A stretch of 7,535 bases of DNA, from contig CATPBU010000326.1 of assembly GCA_955652455.1 (NCBI GenBank), forward strand, positions 1 to 7,535, written 5' to 3'. The position numbers and the translations under genes are program-made. How positions within the stretch are numbered: the stretch's first letter is position 1; each line of letters opens with the position of its first letter. This DNA is from Candidatus Dormiibacterota bacterium. Its GTDB lineage: Bacteria > Chloroflexota > Dormibacteria > UBA8260. The notes below the pieces were generated by a model. It was not told where the DNA came from. It was given only the letters and a program-made list of their open reading frames with translations, and did not search any database. This document shows, piece by piece, positions 1 to 6,099 of this stretch.

Positions 1-680
1 ACGCGCACGTGCGGCGGCTGCAGCGGCTGCTGCCCCCCCGCGCGCATGTGCTCGATGCCGCGTGCGGACCGGGCCTGTACGGCGTGCGCCTCGCGGCAGC
101 CGGCCACCGAGTGACCGCCCTCGACGTGGGGCCTGCGGTCGTCGAGCACGCCCGCAGCCTGGCGCGCCGGCACCACGTCTCGGATCGCATGACAGCGCGC
201 ATCGCCAACCTGCGCACATTCGCAAGCAGTGACCGATACGACGCGGCGATCCTCATCTACCACGTGCTCGAAGGATTCCCGCGTCGCCAGCAGCCCGGGG
301 TGCTGCGGAAGCTGGGCGTGGTGCTGCATGACAACGCGCCGCTGATTGTCGAGATGCGATTGCGTCCCGACCAACCCGATGGGCGGATCAGCAGTTGGGA
401 CGTTGTCAGCGGTTCGCTGCTCTCCGATCGCCGCCACCTGCTGCTTGTCGAGACCGTCCACGACCGCGCGCGCAACACCTATCTGCTGCGCGAGACGGCG
501 GTGTTCGACGACGGCAGCACCGCGGTTCAGCAGACGAGCAGCGCTCTGACACGGCTGCACGCGATCCCTCAGCTGTTCGCCAGGGCGGGGCTCAGGGTCG
601 ACGCGGTGTATGACGGTTGGTCGCGCTACCGCGCCAACGCCCTCAGCGACAGCGCCCTGGTGGTCGCCAGGAGGCGCTGA
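1..680 (+). CDS. Class I SAM-dependent methyltransferase (5'-truncated by window edge)
   Basis: Probable S-adenosylmethionine-dependent methyltransferase of the Rossmann-fold class; the substrate cannot be told from the sequence. Counting from the GTG at position 9, the SAM-binding motif I is at residues 14-25 (VLDAACGPGLYG). The acidic residue ending beta-2 is D39 (VTALDVGP), and a motif II-like strand is at 77-83 (YDAAILI) followed by YHVLEGF. The C-terminal half is the variable substrate-recognition part. The reading frame stays open to the left window edge (codons from position 3). No ribosome-binding site can be seen before the GTG at 9, and only 13 residues would precede motif I. The true start is therefore probably outside the window and the gene partial. 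It ends with TGA at 678-680, 12 bp before the stop of a gene converging from the other strand. Fold assignment is firm; specificity is unknown. Confidence 0.85.
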   Translation, partial: AHVRRLQRLLPPRAHVLDAACGPGLYGVRLAAAGHRVTALDVGPAVVEHARSLARRHHVSDRMTARIANLRTFASSDRYDAAILIYHVLEGFPRRQQPGVLRKLGVVLHDNAPLIVEMRLRPDQPDGRISSWDVVSGSLLSDRRHLLLVETVHDRARNTYLLRETAVFDDGSTAVQQTSSALTRLHAIPQLFARAGLRVDAVYDGWSRYRANALSDSALVVARRR

Positions 681-692
681 TCACGCGGCTCT

Positions 693-1373
693 CTAGGGAG
701 GGCCGGACGTCCGGCGGCGGCGGATGACGATGAACGCGATCAGCACGGCGTTCACGATCGCGAAGGCGATCAACCAGTTCCAGGGCGACGCGGAGCCGGG
801 GTGCGTGACGGTGGCGCCGATGGACGGCACCAGGACCGGCACGGGTCCGAGAACGGGGTTGGGGATCGGGGGCGCTGCGCCCGATGCGCTGGGCGGCTGC
901 GCCGGCGGAGAGCCGCCGGCCGGATTGGACGCCGGCGGGTGGCTGACCGGGACCGGCGTGCCCGGCAGGCTCACCCCCCGGACGAGGGCGACGCCGTGCG
1001 CTGAGGACGCCGATCGCGCTGGGGCGGCCAGTTCAGTGGTTGACGTCGCGTTGGCGGGTCCCTCGGGCGTTGGGTGGCCGCCGGTCTCGCTGCTAACCCC
1101 ACCACCTCTGCCTCGCCCCGGCGTGGGCGTGTCCACCCTGGGGCTGGCGACGGGCTTGGCCGCATGGCCGGTGGACTCGTCCTGGTGGCGGCCATTGTCC
1201 GGGTTGTGGCCGTGATCGCCCTCGCCGCGGTCCTGTCCGTGGAGTTGCGCCGACCCGCTGTTGCCAGTGCCTGAGTCGCCGGCGAGGGTCCGAATGGGTA
1301 CCAGAGCTGCCGAGCCGAGCAGAGCGACGGCGCAGACGGCCACGAAGCGGCGATTGAGACGCCGGCTCAGCAC
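693..1373 (-). CDS. Exported proline-rich protein with C-terminal membrane anchor, function unknown
   Basis: I do not recognise a family. From the GTG at 1373 the product is 226 residues. It has an Arg-rich N-terminus (RR at 4-5 and 8-9), a hydrophobic stretch at about 10-27 (FVAVCAVALLGSAALVPI), and a possible signal-peptidase site after TLA (29-31). Then comes a Gly/Asp/His-rich section, a long Pro/Ala/Ser/Thr-rich section, and one membrane helix at about 198-217 (WNWLIAFAIVNAVLIAFIVI) followed by RRRR. This predicts a surface protein with a flexible stalk and a cytoplasmic basic tail. The frame could also start at a TTG at 1391, but the GAGG before that codon is only about 1 nt away. The GTG at 1373 has a GGGGGGA about 9 nt upstream and is preferred. 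A 163-residue plus-strand frame over the same DNA lacks any such organisation. The gene converges on the methyltransferase gene and diverges from the EF-G-like gene. Confidence 0.7.
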   Translation of the reverse strand: MLSRRLNRRFVAVCAVALLGSAALVPIRTLAGDSGTGNSGSAQLHGQDRGEGDHGHNPDNGRHQDESTGHAAKPVASPRVDTPTPGRGRGGGVSSETGGHPTPEGPANATSTTELAAPARSASSAHGVALVRGVSLPGTPVPVSHPPASNPAGGSPPAQPPSASGAAPPIPNPVLGPVPVLVPSIGATVTHPGSASPWNWLIAFAIVNAVLIAFIVIRRRRTSGPP

Positions 1374-1660
1374 CGTGTCGTGTCCCCCCAAACCTCGTTC
1401 TGAACGCCGCCCGGTCGGTAAGCGTACACCGCGTCATCGCGGTCCCCGATGGTGGCCACTGCCCGGCCTCACTGTGGTCGGTTGATTCCGGCGGGCCCCC
1501 CTAACGTCGTCACCACGAAGCGGGCCGGGGGTCCATGAACGCGGCTCGCCACGCCCATTCGTCACCGCTCCGAGGCCCGATTTCGAACGCATCATACCAT
1601 CCAAACCGCGCCTCGCAACAGCTTCGCGACGCGGCACCCCGGCGCCGCGGGTCGGTGGAC

Positions 1661-1688
1661 TTGTGAGCCGGTTGCCACGCTCTACCAT
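1661..1688 (+). promoter_or_regulatory. Putative sigma70-type promoter of the EF-G-like operon
   Basis: TTGTGA at 1661-1666 matches 4 of 6 bases of the -35 consensus. After a 16-bp spacer, TACCAT at 1683-1688 matches 4 of 6 bases of the -10 consensus. Transcription would begin near 1695, giving a leader of roughly 38 nt before the ATG at 1733. Assigned by eye only. Confidence 0.4.
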
Positions 1689-1719
1689 TACCCAGCCCAG
1701 CCGCCCGAACCGTCTCGTC

Positions 1720-1723
1720 GGAG
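1720..1723 (+). promoter_or_regulatory. Ribosome-binding site deciding the EF-G-like start
   Basis: GGAG lies 9 nt before the ATG at 1733. The frame also contains a TTG two codons earlier at 1727, but that would be only 3 nt from GGAG. The ATG is therefore the likely start. Confidence 0.65.
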
Positions 1724-1732
1724 CGTTTGCCC

Positions 1733-3814
1733 ATGCCGACTCCAACTCCCGACCGGATCCGGACAATCGCCGTGGTCGGTCACAGCCACGAGGGCAAGAC
1801 TACCCTCTGCGAGGCACTGCTGCATGCCGCCGGCGCGACCCCGCGCATGGGCTCGACCGACCAGGGGACCTCGCTCCTCGACTACGAGCCCGAGGAGCAA
1901 CGCCGGTCGATGAGCATCGGCGCCGCGGTCGCCCATCTCGATTGGGATGGTCACCGGGTCAACCTGATCGATGTGCCCGGGTTCCAGGATTTCGCCGGCG
2001 AGATGGCGGCAGGGATGGCGGCGGCCGACGCCATCGTCCTGGTGGTCGGAGCCGGCGGCAGTGTGCCGGTGGGCGCGGAGCTGGCCTGGGAGATGGTGGC
2101 GGACCGTCACCTGCCCGCGTTGATCGTGGTCAACAAGATGGACAAGGAGAACGCTGCGTACGAGGCAACCGTGGACGCGCTGCGCGAGGCCTTCGATCGC
2201 AAGCCGATTGCCGTGGCGGTCCCGATTGGGAGCGCCGGCGACTTCGCGGGCTATGTCGACCTCGTCAACGACAGCGCACACGAGTTCGAGCCCGGCGGGC
2301 GGGCACGCGATGCGGCTCTCCCCGCGGCGATGCGAGAAGAGGTGGAGCGCGCCCACGCCGCGCTCGTCGACGCTGCTGCCGAGACCGACGACGCGCTCAT
2401 CGAGAAGTATCTCGGCGGCACCGAGCTGAGCGACGATGAGGTCCGCGGCGCTCTGCACACTGCCGCGTTGCGCGGCACGCTGGTGCCGATCGTGTGCGCC
2501 GCTGCAGCCGACGAACGCGGCGCCGCCATGGTGCTCGACTCGATCGTGCGCTATCTGCCCGGACCGTCGGAGCAGGTGCACCGGGGCCAGGATTCCAAGG
2601 GCGCGGAGGTGGAGATCGCCTGCGATCCTTCGGGACCGCTGGTCGCGCACGTGTTCAAGACCACGGTGGACAGCTTCGGCAAGGCGTCCTACTTCAAGGT
2701 GCTGCGCGGCACCATGCGTGCGGACACCCACCCCTACGACGTCCAGCAGGACGTTGAAGAGCGGTTCGCCCAACTGGCACGTCCCATGGGCAAGGCGCTG
2801 GTCAACGCAACCGAGGTCGGCGCCGGCGACATCGGCGTGGTGACCAAGTTGCCGCACGCGCGGACCGGTGACGCGCTCGTCGTGCGCGGCCAGGTGGTGA
2901 CCCTGCCGCCGATGAACATTCCCTCCGCGTCGTACAGCGCCGCCATCACGGCCAAATCCAAGGGGGACGAGGACAAGATCATGTCGTCGCTGTCACGGCT
3001 GGCCGAGGAGGACCCGGCGTTCTCGACAGACCGCGACCCGGTGACCGGCGAGGTGATGGTGCACGGCCTCGGTGACGTACACCTCGACGTGGCGCTGGAG
3101 CGCATCAAGCGCAAGTACGGCGTCGACGCGGTCCTCGCGGCGCCACGGATCCCCTACCGCGAGACGATCAGCGGCACTGCCCGCGTCGCCCACAAGTACA
3201 AGAAGCAGAGCGGCGGCGCCGGGCTGTACGGCGACTGCACGATCGAGATCGAGCCGCTGCCGCGCGGCGGCGGATTCGTGTGGGAGGACAAGATCTTCGG
3301 CGGATCGATCCCGCAGCAGTTCCGGCCATCGGTCGAGAAGGGCGTGCGCCAGATCATGGAGCAGGGCGCCGTCAGCGGCCACCCGATCGTCGACGTCAAG
3401 GTGCGTCTCGTCGACGGCTCCACCCACGCGGTCGACGGCAAGGACATCGCCTTCCAGATCGCCGGCGCGATGGCGATGCGCGAGGCGGTGCAGAAGGCCA
3501 ACCCCGTCCTGCTCGAGCCGATCATGGATGTGCGCGTCGTCGTCGCCGAGCGTTTCATGGGCGACGTGATGGGACTGTTCAACGGCAAGAGAGGTCGCGT
3601 CGCTGGCATGAACCCGCTCGGCGACGGGCGTGCCGAGGTGAGCGCGCAGGTGCCGCAGGCCGAGATGCACATCTTCCCGACGGAGCTGCGCGCGCTCACC
3701 CAGGGCCGCGGCCGCTACACCATGACGGCGGCGCACTACGAGCAGGTGCCGGCGCACGTTGCCCAGACCATCATCGCCGCGCACTCCAAGGAGCACGCCA
3801 CCGCGTCAGCCTAG
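1733..3814 (+). CDS. Elongation factor G-like translational GTPase (EF-G2/FusA2 type)
   Basis: A 693-residue protein with the full EF-G architecture: G domain, domain II (about 295-380), domain III (from about 390), domain IV (from about 480, YKKQSGGAGLYGD) and domain V (from about 600). GTPase motifs are G1 GHSHEGKT (16-23), G3 DVPGF (80-84) and G4 NKMD (134-137). The domain IV tip keeps its His (H565, in STHAVDGKD), the residue that enters the decoding centre in EF-G. Three features depart from canonical EF-G. G1 reads GHSHEGKT instead of AHIDAGKT. Switch I reads RRSMSI instead of RGITI, so the Mg-coordinating Thr is replaced by Ser. The catalytic His of DTPGH is Phe84. This pattern fits the second, EF-G-like subfamily (mycobacterial FusA2 and relatives) rather than the housekeeping fusA, which normally sits with rpsL, rpsG and tuf. 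Its role is probably ribosome-associated but is not settled. It is followed 18 bp later by the hydrolase gene in the same operon. Confidence 0.92.
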   Translation: MPTPTPDRIRTIAVVGHSHEGKTTLCEALLHAAGATPRMGSTDQGTSLLDYEPEEQRRSMSIGAAVAHLDWDGHRVNLIDVPGFQDFAGEMAAGMAAADAIVLVVGAGGSVPVGAELAWEMVADRHLPALIVVNKMDKENAAYEATVDALREAFDRKPIAVAVPIGSAGDFAGYVDLVNDSAHEFEPGGRARDAALPAAMREEVERAHAALVDAAAETDDALIEKYLGGTELSDDEVRGALHTAALRGTLVPIVCAAAADERGAAMVLDSIVRYLPGPSEQVHRGQDSKGAEVEIACDPSGPLVAHVFKTTVDSFGKASYFKVLRGTMRADTHPYDVQQDVEERFAQLARPMGKALVNATEVGAGDIGVVTKLPHARTGDALVVRGQVVTLPPMNIPSASYSAAITAKSKGDEDKIMSSLSRLAEEDPAFSTDRDPVTGEVMVHGLGDVHLDVALERIKRKYGVDAVLAAPRIPYRETISGTARVAHKYKKQSGGAGLYGDCTIEIEPLPRGGGFVWEDKIFGGSIPQQFRPSVEKGVRQIMEQGAVSGHPIVDVKVRLVDGSTHAVDGKDIAFQIAGAMAMREAVQKANPVLLEPIMDVRVVVAERFMGDVMGLFNGKRGRVAGMNPLGDGRAEVSAQVPQAEMHIFPTELRALTQGRGRYTMTAAHYEQVPAHVAQTIIAAHSKEHATASA

Positions 3815-3832
3815 CCCGGAGGACCAGTCGAG

Positions 3833-4540
3833 ATGGGCGAGATGATCGAGTTCGCCGGCAACGGCCACACCGACCGCGGTTATCTCGCCGTCCCGGCGTC
3901 GGGGACCGGTCCCGGCGTGGTCATCATCCAGGAGTGGTGGGGCCTGGTCCACCACATCACGGCGGTCTGCGATCGCTTCGCCGCCGACGGGTTCACCGCT
4001 CTGGCGCCCGACCTCTACCACGGCCGGTCGACCACCGAACCGGATGAAGCGCAGAAGGAGGCGATGAACCTCGACATCTCCACCGCTTCAGGCGATCTCT
4101 CTGCAAGCGTCCGCCACCTGCTCGACACTCCGAGCGCCACGGGTCCCGGCGTGGGCGTGGTGGGATTCTGCATGGGCGGCGGCCTGGCGTTGTATATCGC
4201 CAGCCGGGAGCCCGAGATCGCCGCCTGCGTCACCTACTACGGGGTCGGCCCGGCCCGGGGCCAGATGGACTTCTCCAGGATGAAGGCGGCGGTGCTCGGC
4301 CACTGGGGCGAGCGGGACCACTCCTACGACCACCAGACCATCGAGGACATCGAGGAGCGCCTGCGCGCCGCCGGGGTGAAGGTCGAATCGTTCTGGTACG
4401 ACGCCGGCCACGCCTTCCTCAACGACGATCGTCCCGAGGCGCACGACAAGCAGGCGGCCCAGCTGTCATGGGACCGCACTGTCGCCTTCCTGCGGGAGCA
4501 CTTGCGCCTTGACGCGAATGACTGGGTTAGGGCGCTCTGA
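3833..4540 (+). CDS. Dienelactone hydrolase family protein
   Basis: A 235-residue alpha/beta hydrolase of the dienelactone hydrolase (carboxymethylenebutenolidase) family. Characterised members open the lactone ring of dienelactones formed during chloroaromatic breakdown. The catalytic set is visible: nucleophile Cys113 in GFCMGG (111-116), Asp162 in GERDHSYD, His193 in DAGHAF, and Glu34 in the family's QEWWG motif, which activates the cysteine. The length is normal for the family, with a short non-conserved C-terminal tail. A GGAGGA at 3818-3823 lies 9 nt before the ATG at 3833; a second in-frame ATG at 3842 is less well placed. It follows the EF-G-like gene by 18 bp with no terminator between, so the two are probably co-transcribed. 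No aromatic-degradation genes are nearby, so the physiological substrate may be another ester or lactone. Family confident, substrate unknown. Confidence 0.92.
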   Translation: MGEMIEFAGNGHTDRGYLAVPASGTGPGVVIIQEWWGLVHHITAVCDRFAADGFTALAPDLYHGRSTTEPDEAQKEAMNLDISTASGDLSASVRHLLDTPSATGPGVGVVGFCMGGGLALYIASREPEIAACVTYYGVGPARGQMDFSRMKAAVLGHWGERDHSYDHQTIEDIEERLRAAGVKVESFWYDAGHAFLNDDRPEAHDKQAAQLSWDRTVAFLREHLRLDANDWVRAL

Positions 4541-4572
4541 GGACCATCCGAAGGCCCCCTCGCTGAATTCGG

Positions 4573-4601
4573 CTGCAATTCGACCGGGTGTCGGCTAGAA
4601 T
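4573..4601 (+). promoter_or_regulatory. Putative promoter of the DUF5679 gene
   Basis: TAGAAT at 4596-4601 is a good -10 element. The -35 is weak: CTGCAA at 4573-4578 with a 17-bp spacer matches 3 of 6 bases. A short dyad, GTCGGC at 4590-4595 and GCCGAC at 4605-4610, brackets the -10 and could be an operator or chance in GC-rich DNA. Transcription would start near 4608, giving a leader of about 60 nt. Confidence 0.45.
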
Positions 4602-4668
4602 GCGGCCGACCTGAGCCGGAGGGCCTCGCCCGCCGTACTCGCATTCGACACCGATTAGGAGAGCACGC

Positions 4669-4818
4669 ATGGCCGTCTCCGGCTACTGCCTCAAGTGCAA
4701 GTCGCCCCGCGACATCAAGGACGCTCAGGCGATCACCATGAAGAACGGCAAGCCCGCAACCACCGGCACGTGCCCGGTGTGCGGCACCAAGATCTTCAAG
4801 ATCGGCAAGGCCACCTAG
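4669..4818 (+). CDS. DUF5679 small zinc-ribbon protein
   Basis: A 49-residue protein with two CxxC pairs, C7-x2-C10 (CLKC) and C35-x2-C38 (CPVC), expected to bind one zinc ion as a zinc ribbon. The conserved core between them (AITMKNGKPATTGTCPVCGT) matches my knowledge of the DUF5679 family, small single-domain proteins of undefined function that also occur fused to larger proteins. The start is clear: AGGAGAG at 4657-4663 lies 5 nt before the ATG, and the gene has its own likely promoter. The short length and Lys content (9 Lys) are compatible with nucleic-acid or ribosome binding, which is inference only. It stands alone between the hydrolase gene (128 bp upstream) and the convergent trkA pair (66 bp downstream). 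Confidence 0.88.
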   Translation: MAVSGYCLKCKSPRDIKDAQAITMKNGKPATTGTCPVCGTKIFKIGKAT

Positions 4819-4867
4819 GCCGTCTCGCAGCGAGGGGCCGCCGCCGTCCAGCGTGGGCGCGACGGCC
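4818..4867. terminator. Possible bidirectional terminator between convergent genes
   Basis: GGCCGTC at 4818-4824 and GACGGCC at 4861-4867 form a perfect 7-bp inverted repeat. After one mismatch three more pairs follow (4826-4828 with 4857-4859). It lies between the stops of the DUF5679 gene and the trkA operon, where a shared terminator is expected. The loop is long (28 nt) and no T-run follows, so this is tentative. Confidence 0.35.
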
Positions 4868-4884
4868 TCGCCGTGTCTCGTGCC

Positions 4885-5574
4885 TCAGGTGGTCAGCGCT
4901 TCCCTGACACCTTCGATATTGAGCTTCCGCGAGTAGACGATCAGCTCATCGCTCGCCTGGATCACCTCGTCGGGTGAGGGCAGCACCGGTTCCCCGGCGC
5001 GGACGATGCACACCACCAGGTCACCCGCCGGCAGCTCAACCTCGCTGAGCCTCCGGCCCACCAGCCGTGCGACGTCCGGCATGGCCACGTCGACGAGGTT
5101 GGCCCCCGACGACTTGACAGCCACGCCGCGGACCGCATCCGAACCGGCGATCTCGGATTCGATGAGGCCCATGAGCAGCTCGGTGGCGCTCACCGGGACG
5201 TCGACGCCGAGCGCGGTGAAGACATGGACGTTGACCGGGTTGTTGACCCTGGCGATGGTCCTCTGGACACCGAACTTCCCTTTGGCGAGCTGGCAGGCGA
5301 CGAGGTTGTCCTCGTCGTCGCCCGTGCACGCGATCACCACCCCTGCCCGTTCGATGCCGGTGGTGGCCAGGAACGCCATCTCGTCGCCGTCCCCGACCAT
5401 GACGCTCACACTGCCCATCTGGTGCTCGATCCACTCGGCCCGCGCCGGGTCCTTCTCGACGAGGGTGACCTCGTAGTCGCGCTCGATCAGGTGGCGGGCC
5501 AGGTAGAAGCCGACCTTGCCGCCGCCGATGATCACCAGGTAGGGCCGCTCGAGCGCGTTGAGCCCGTTGCTCAT
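4885..5574 (-). CDS. TrkA family potassium uptake regulatory protein (RCK_N + RCK_C)
   Basis: A 229-residue cytoplasmic regulatory subunit of a Trk/Ktr-type potassium transporter or potassium channel. The N-terminal RCK domain (about 11-130) has the Rossmann nucleotide-binding loop GGGKVG at 17-22 and an acidic residue at the end of beta-2 (E40 in VTLVEKD), which contacts the ribose of the bound nucleotide. NNPVNVHVFTALGVDVPVSATE (about 115-136) is the typical end of RCK_N. An RCK_C domain fills about 145-226. The length is normal for two-domain TrkA proteins of this type. The ATG at 5574 overlaps the stop of the upstream TrkA gene (ATGA), and GGAGG at 5582-5586 sits 7 nt before it inside that gene. 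Translation is therefore probably coupled. The paired arrangement resembles the adjacent CeoB/CeoC genes of mycobacteria. No Trk/Ktr membrane subunit is in the window. Confidence 0.92.
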   Translation of the reverse strand: MSNGLNALERPYLVIIGGGKVGFYLARHLIERDYEVTLVEKDPARAEWIEHQMGSVSVMVGDGDEMAFLATTGIERAGVVIACTGDDEDNLVACQLAKGKFGVQRTIARVNNPVNVHVFTALGVDVPVSATELLMGLIESEIAGSDAVRGVAVKSSGANLVDVAMPDVARLVGRRLSEVELPAGDLVVCIVRAGEPVLPSPDEVIQASDELIVYSRKLNIEGVREALTT

Positions 5575-6023
5575 CGTTGCGCCTCCGCCACCGCTGGCGC
5601 CGGCTCGGCGTGCGCCTTGTTGGTGCCGGTGGTGAAGTAGGTGCTGATCATCGAGCTGACGATCGTCGTCGAGCAGATCGTCTCCAGGCCGAACTCACGG
5701 TACGTCTCCTCGCGGATGGGGTCATAGATCCGGGTGATGACCCGCGGCACCTTGAAGACAACCTTGGCCACCTGCGCAGCCATGATGTTGCGGTTGTCGC
5801 CGTTGGTGACCGCGCAGAAGCAGTCGGCATCCTCGATGCCGGCGCGGCGCAGCACGGATTCGTCGATCCCGGTGCCCACCACCATGTTCCCCTTGTAGAC
5901 GTCGCCGAGACGGTTGAACGCCGACACGCGCTCGTCGACGATGGTGACCTCATGCCCGGCGGCGTCGAGATCAAGCGCAATCATCGAACCGACGCGCCCA
6001 CATCCGACGATGACGACCTTCAC
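5571..6023 (-). CDS. TrkA-N (RCK_N) only potassium regulatory protein
   Basis: A 150-residue protein consisting essentially of one RCK_N domain. The nucleotide-binding loop is GCGRVG (7-12), the beta-2 acidic residue is D30 (VTIVDER), and the conserved stretch VTNGDNRNIMAAQVAK lies in the middle of the domain. After about residue 130 there is only a short Ala/Pro/Glu-rich tail, so the usual RCK_C domain is absent. The frame reads through upstream for another 187 codons, but that part is antisense to the usp gene and is not protein-like. The GTG at 6023 begins MKVVIVGCGRVG exactly at the domain edge and has GGAGG at 6029-6033, 5 nt upstream. Its TGA overlaps the ATG of the two-domain trkA downstream, so the two products probably assemble together. 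No frameshift is needed to explain the short length, because the downstream gene is a complete TrkA rather than a lost C-terminus. Confidence 0.88.
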   Translation of the reverse strand: MKVVIVGCGRVGSMIALDLDAAGHEVTIVDERVSAFNRLGDVYKGNMVVGTGIDESVLRRAGIEDADCFCAVTNGDNRNIMAAQVAKVVFKVPRVITRIYDPIREETYREFGLETICSTTIVSSMISTYFTTGTNKAHAEPAPAVAEAQR

Positions 6024-6027
6024 CGCG

Positions 6028-6034
6028 CCCTCCC
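6028..6034 (-). promoter_or_regulatory. Ribosome-binding site deciding the first trkA start
   Basis: On the minus strand GGGAGGG lies 4-5 nt before the GTG at 6023. This fixes the short form of the protein and argues against the long upstream extension of the open frame. Confidence 0.75.
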
Positions 6035-6057
6035 TTGAACTGGCGGCCTGCGCGCGC

Positions 6058-6063
6058 ATTCTA
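6058..6063 (-). promoter_or_regulatory. Putative -10 element of the trkA operon promoter
   Basis: Read on the minus strand, TAGAAT is followed by GC, the same eight bases (TAGAATGC) as at the DUF5679 promoter. It would start transcription near 6051, giving a leader of about 28 nt that contains the Shine-Dalgarno site. No good -35 hexamer is seen; that region is occupied by the inverted repeat at 6063-6086. Confidence 0.5.
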
Positions 6064-6086
6064 CTGGCCGGTGCTGCGCGGCCAGT
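6063..6086. promoter_or_regulatory. Perfect inverted repeat between divergent trkA and usp promoters (candidate operator)
   Basis: ACTGGCCG at 6063-6070 and CGGCCAGT at 6079-6086 are exact reverse complements separated by 8 bp. The dyad abuts the trkA -10 (6058-6063) and covers the expected -35 regions of both the trkA and usp promoters. This is the usual place for a shared repressor or activator site. It is upstream of both transcripts, so a terminator role is unlikely. No regulator gene is in the window. Confidence 0.5.
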
Positions 6087-6099
6087 GCCTCCAGGCGGG

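Larger units (their letters stand above)
1374..1732. other. Divergent intergenic region without a convincing gene
   Basis: About 360 bp separate the divergent starts of the membrane-anchored protein and the EF-G-like factor. Minus-strand frames of 74 and 110 codons cross it but have Arg/Gly/Pro-rich, domain-free translations and overlap the EF-G-like start, so I do not call them. A short inverted repeat, CGCGGC at 1630-1635 and GCCGCG at 1644-1649, lies just before the proposed promoter of the EF-G-like gene. No tRNA-like cloverleaf, riboswitch core or direct-repeat array was seen. A promoter for the minus-strand gene is expected here, but I could not pick one with confidence. Confidence 0.5.

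Noticed and set aside
724..1215. 163-codon plus-strand frame opposite the membrane-anchored protein
   Set aside because: It has no ribosome-binding site or domain. The minus strand shows signal peptide, stalk and C-terminal membrane helix in a coherent order.
693..1373. LPGTP in the membrane-anchored protein as a sortase signal
   Set aside because: A sorting signal must lie directly before the C-terminal hydrophobic helix and read LPxTG. Here it is LPGTP, with a Pro-rich stretch of dozens of residues between it and the helix.
1434..1766. 110-codon minus-strand frame in the divergent spacer
   Set aside because: It has an Arg/Gly-rich translation without a domain, overlaps the EF-G-like start, and has no convincing ribosome-binding site.
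1688..2857. 389-codon open frame on the minus strand, antisense to the EF-G-like gene
   Set aside because: It is a GC-driven shadow frame. The translation is His/Arg/Gly-rich without a domain, while the plus strand encodes a full EF-G-like protein with all motifs in order.
2993..3796. 267-codon open frame on the minus strand within the EF-G-like gene
   Set aside because: Same reason: it is antisense to conserved domains III-V and its translation has no recognisable fold.
4885..6023. The two TrkA frames as one gene split by a frameshift
   Set aside because: Each has its own complete nucleotide-binding N-terminus (GCGRVG and GGGKVG) and its own ribosome-binding site, so they are two paralogous genes.
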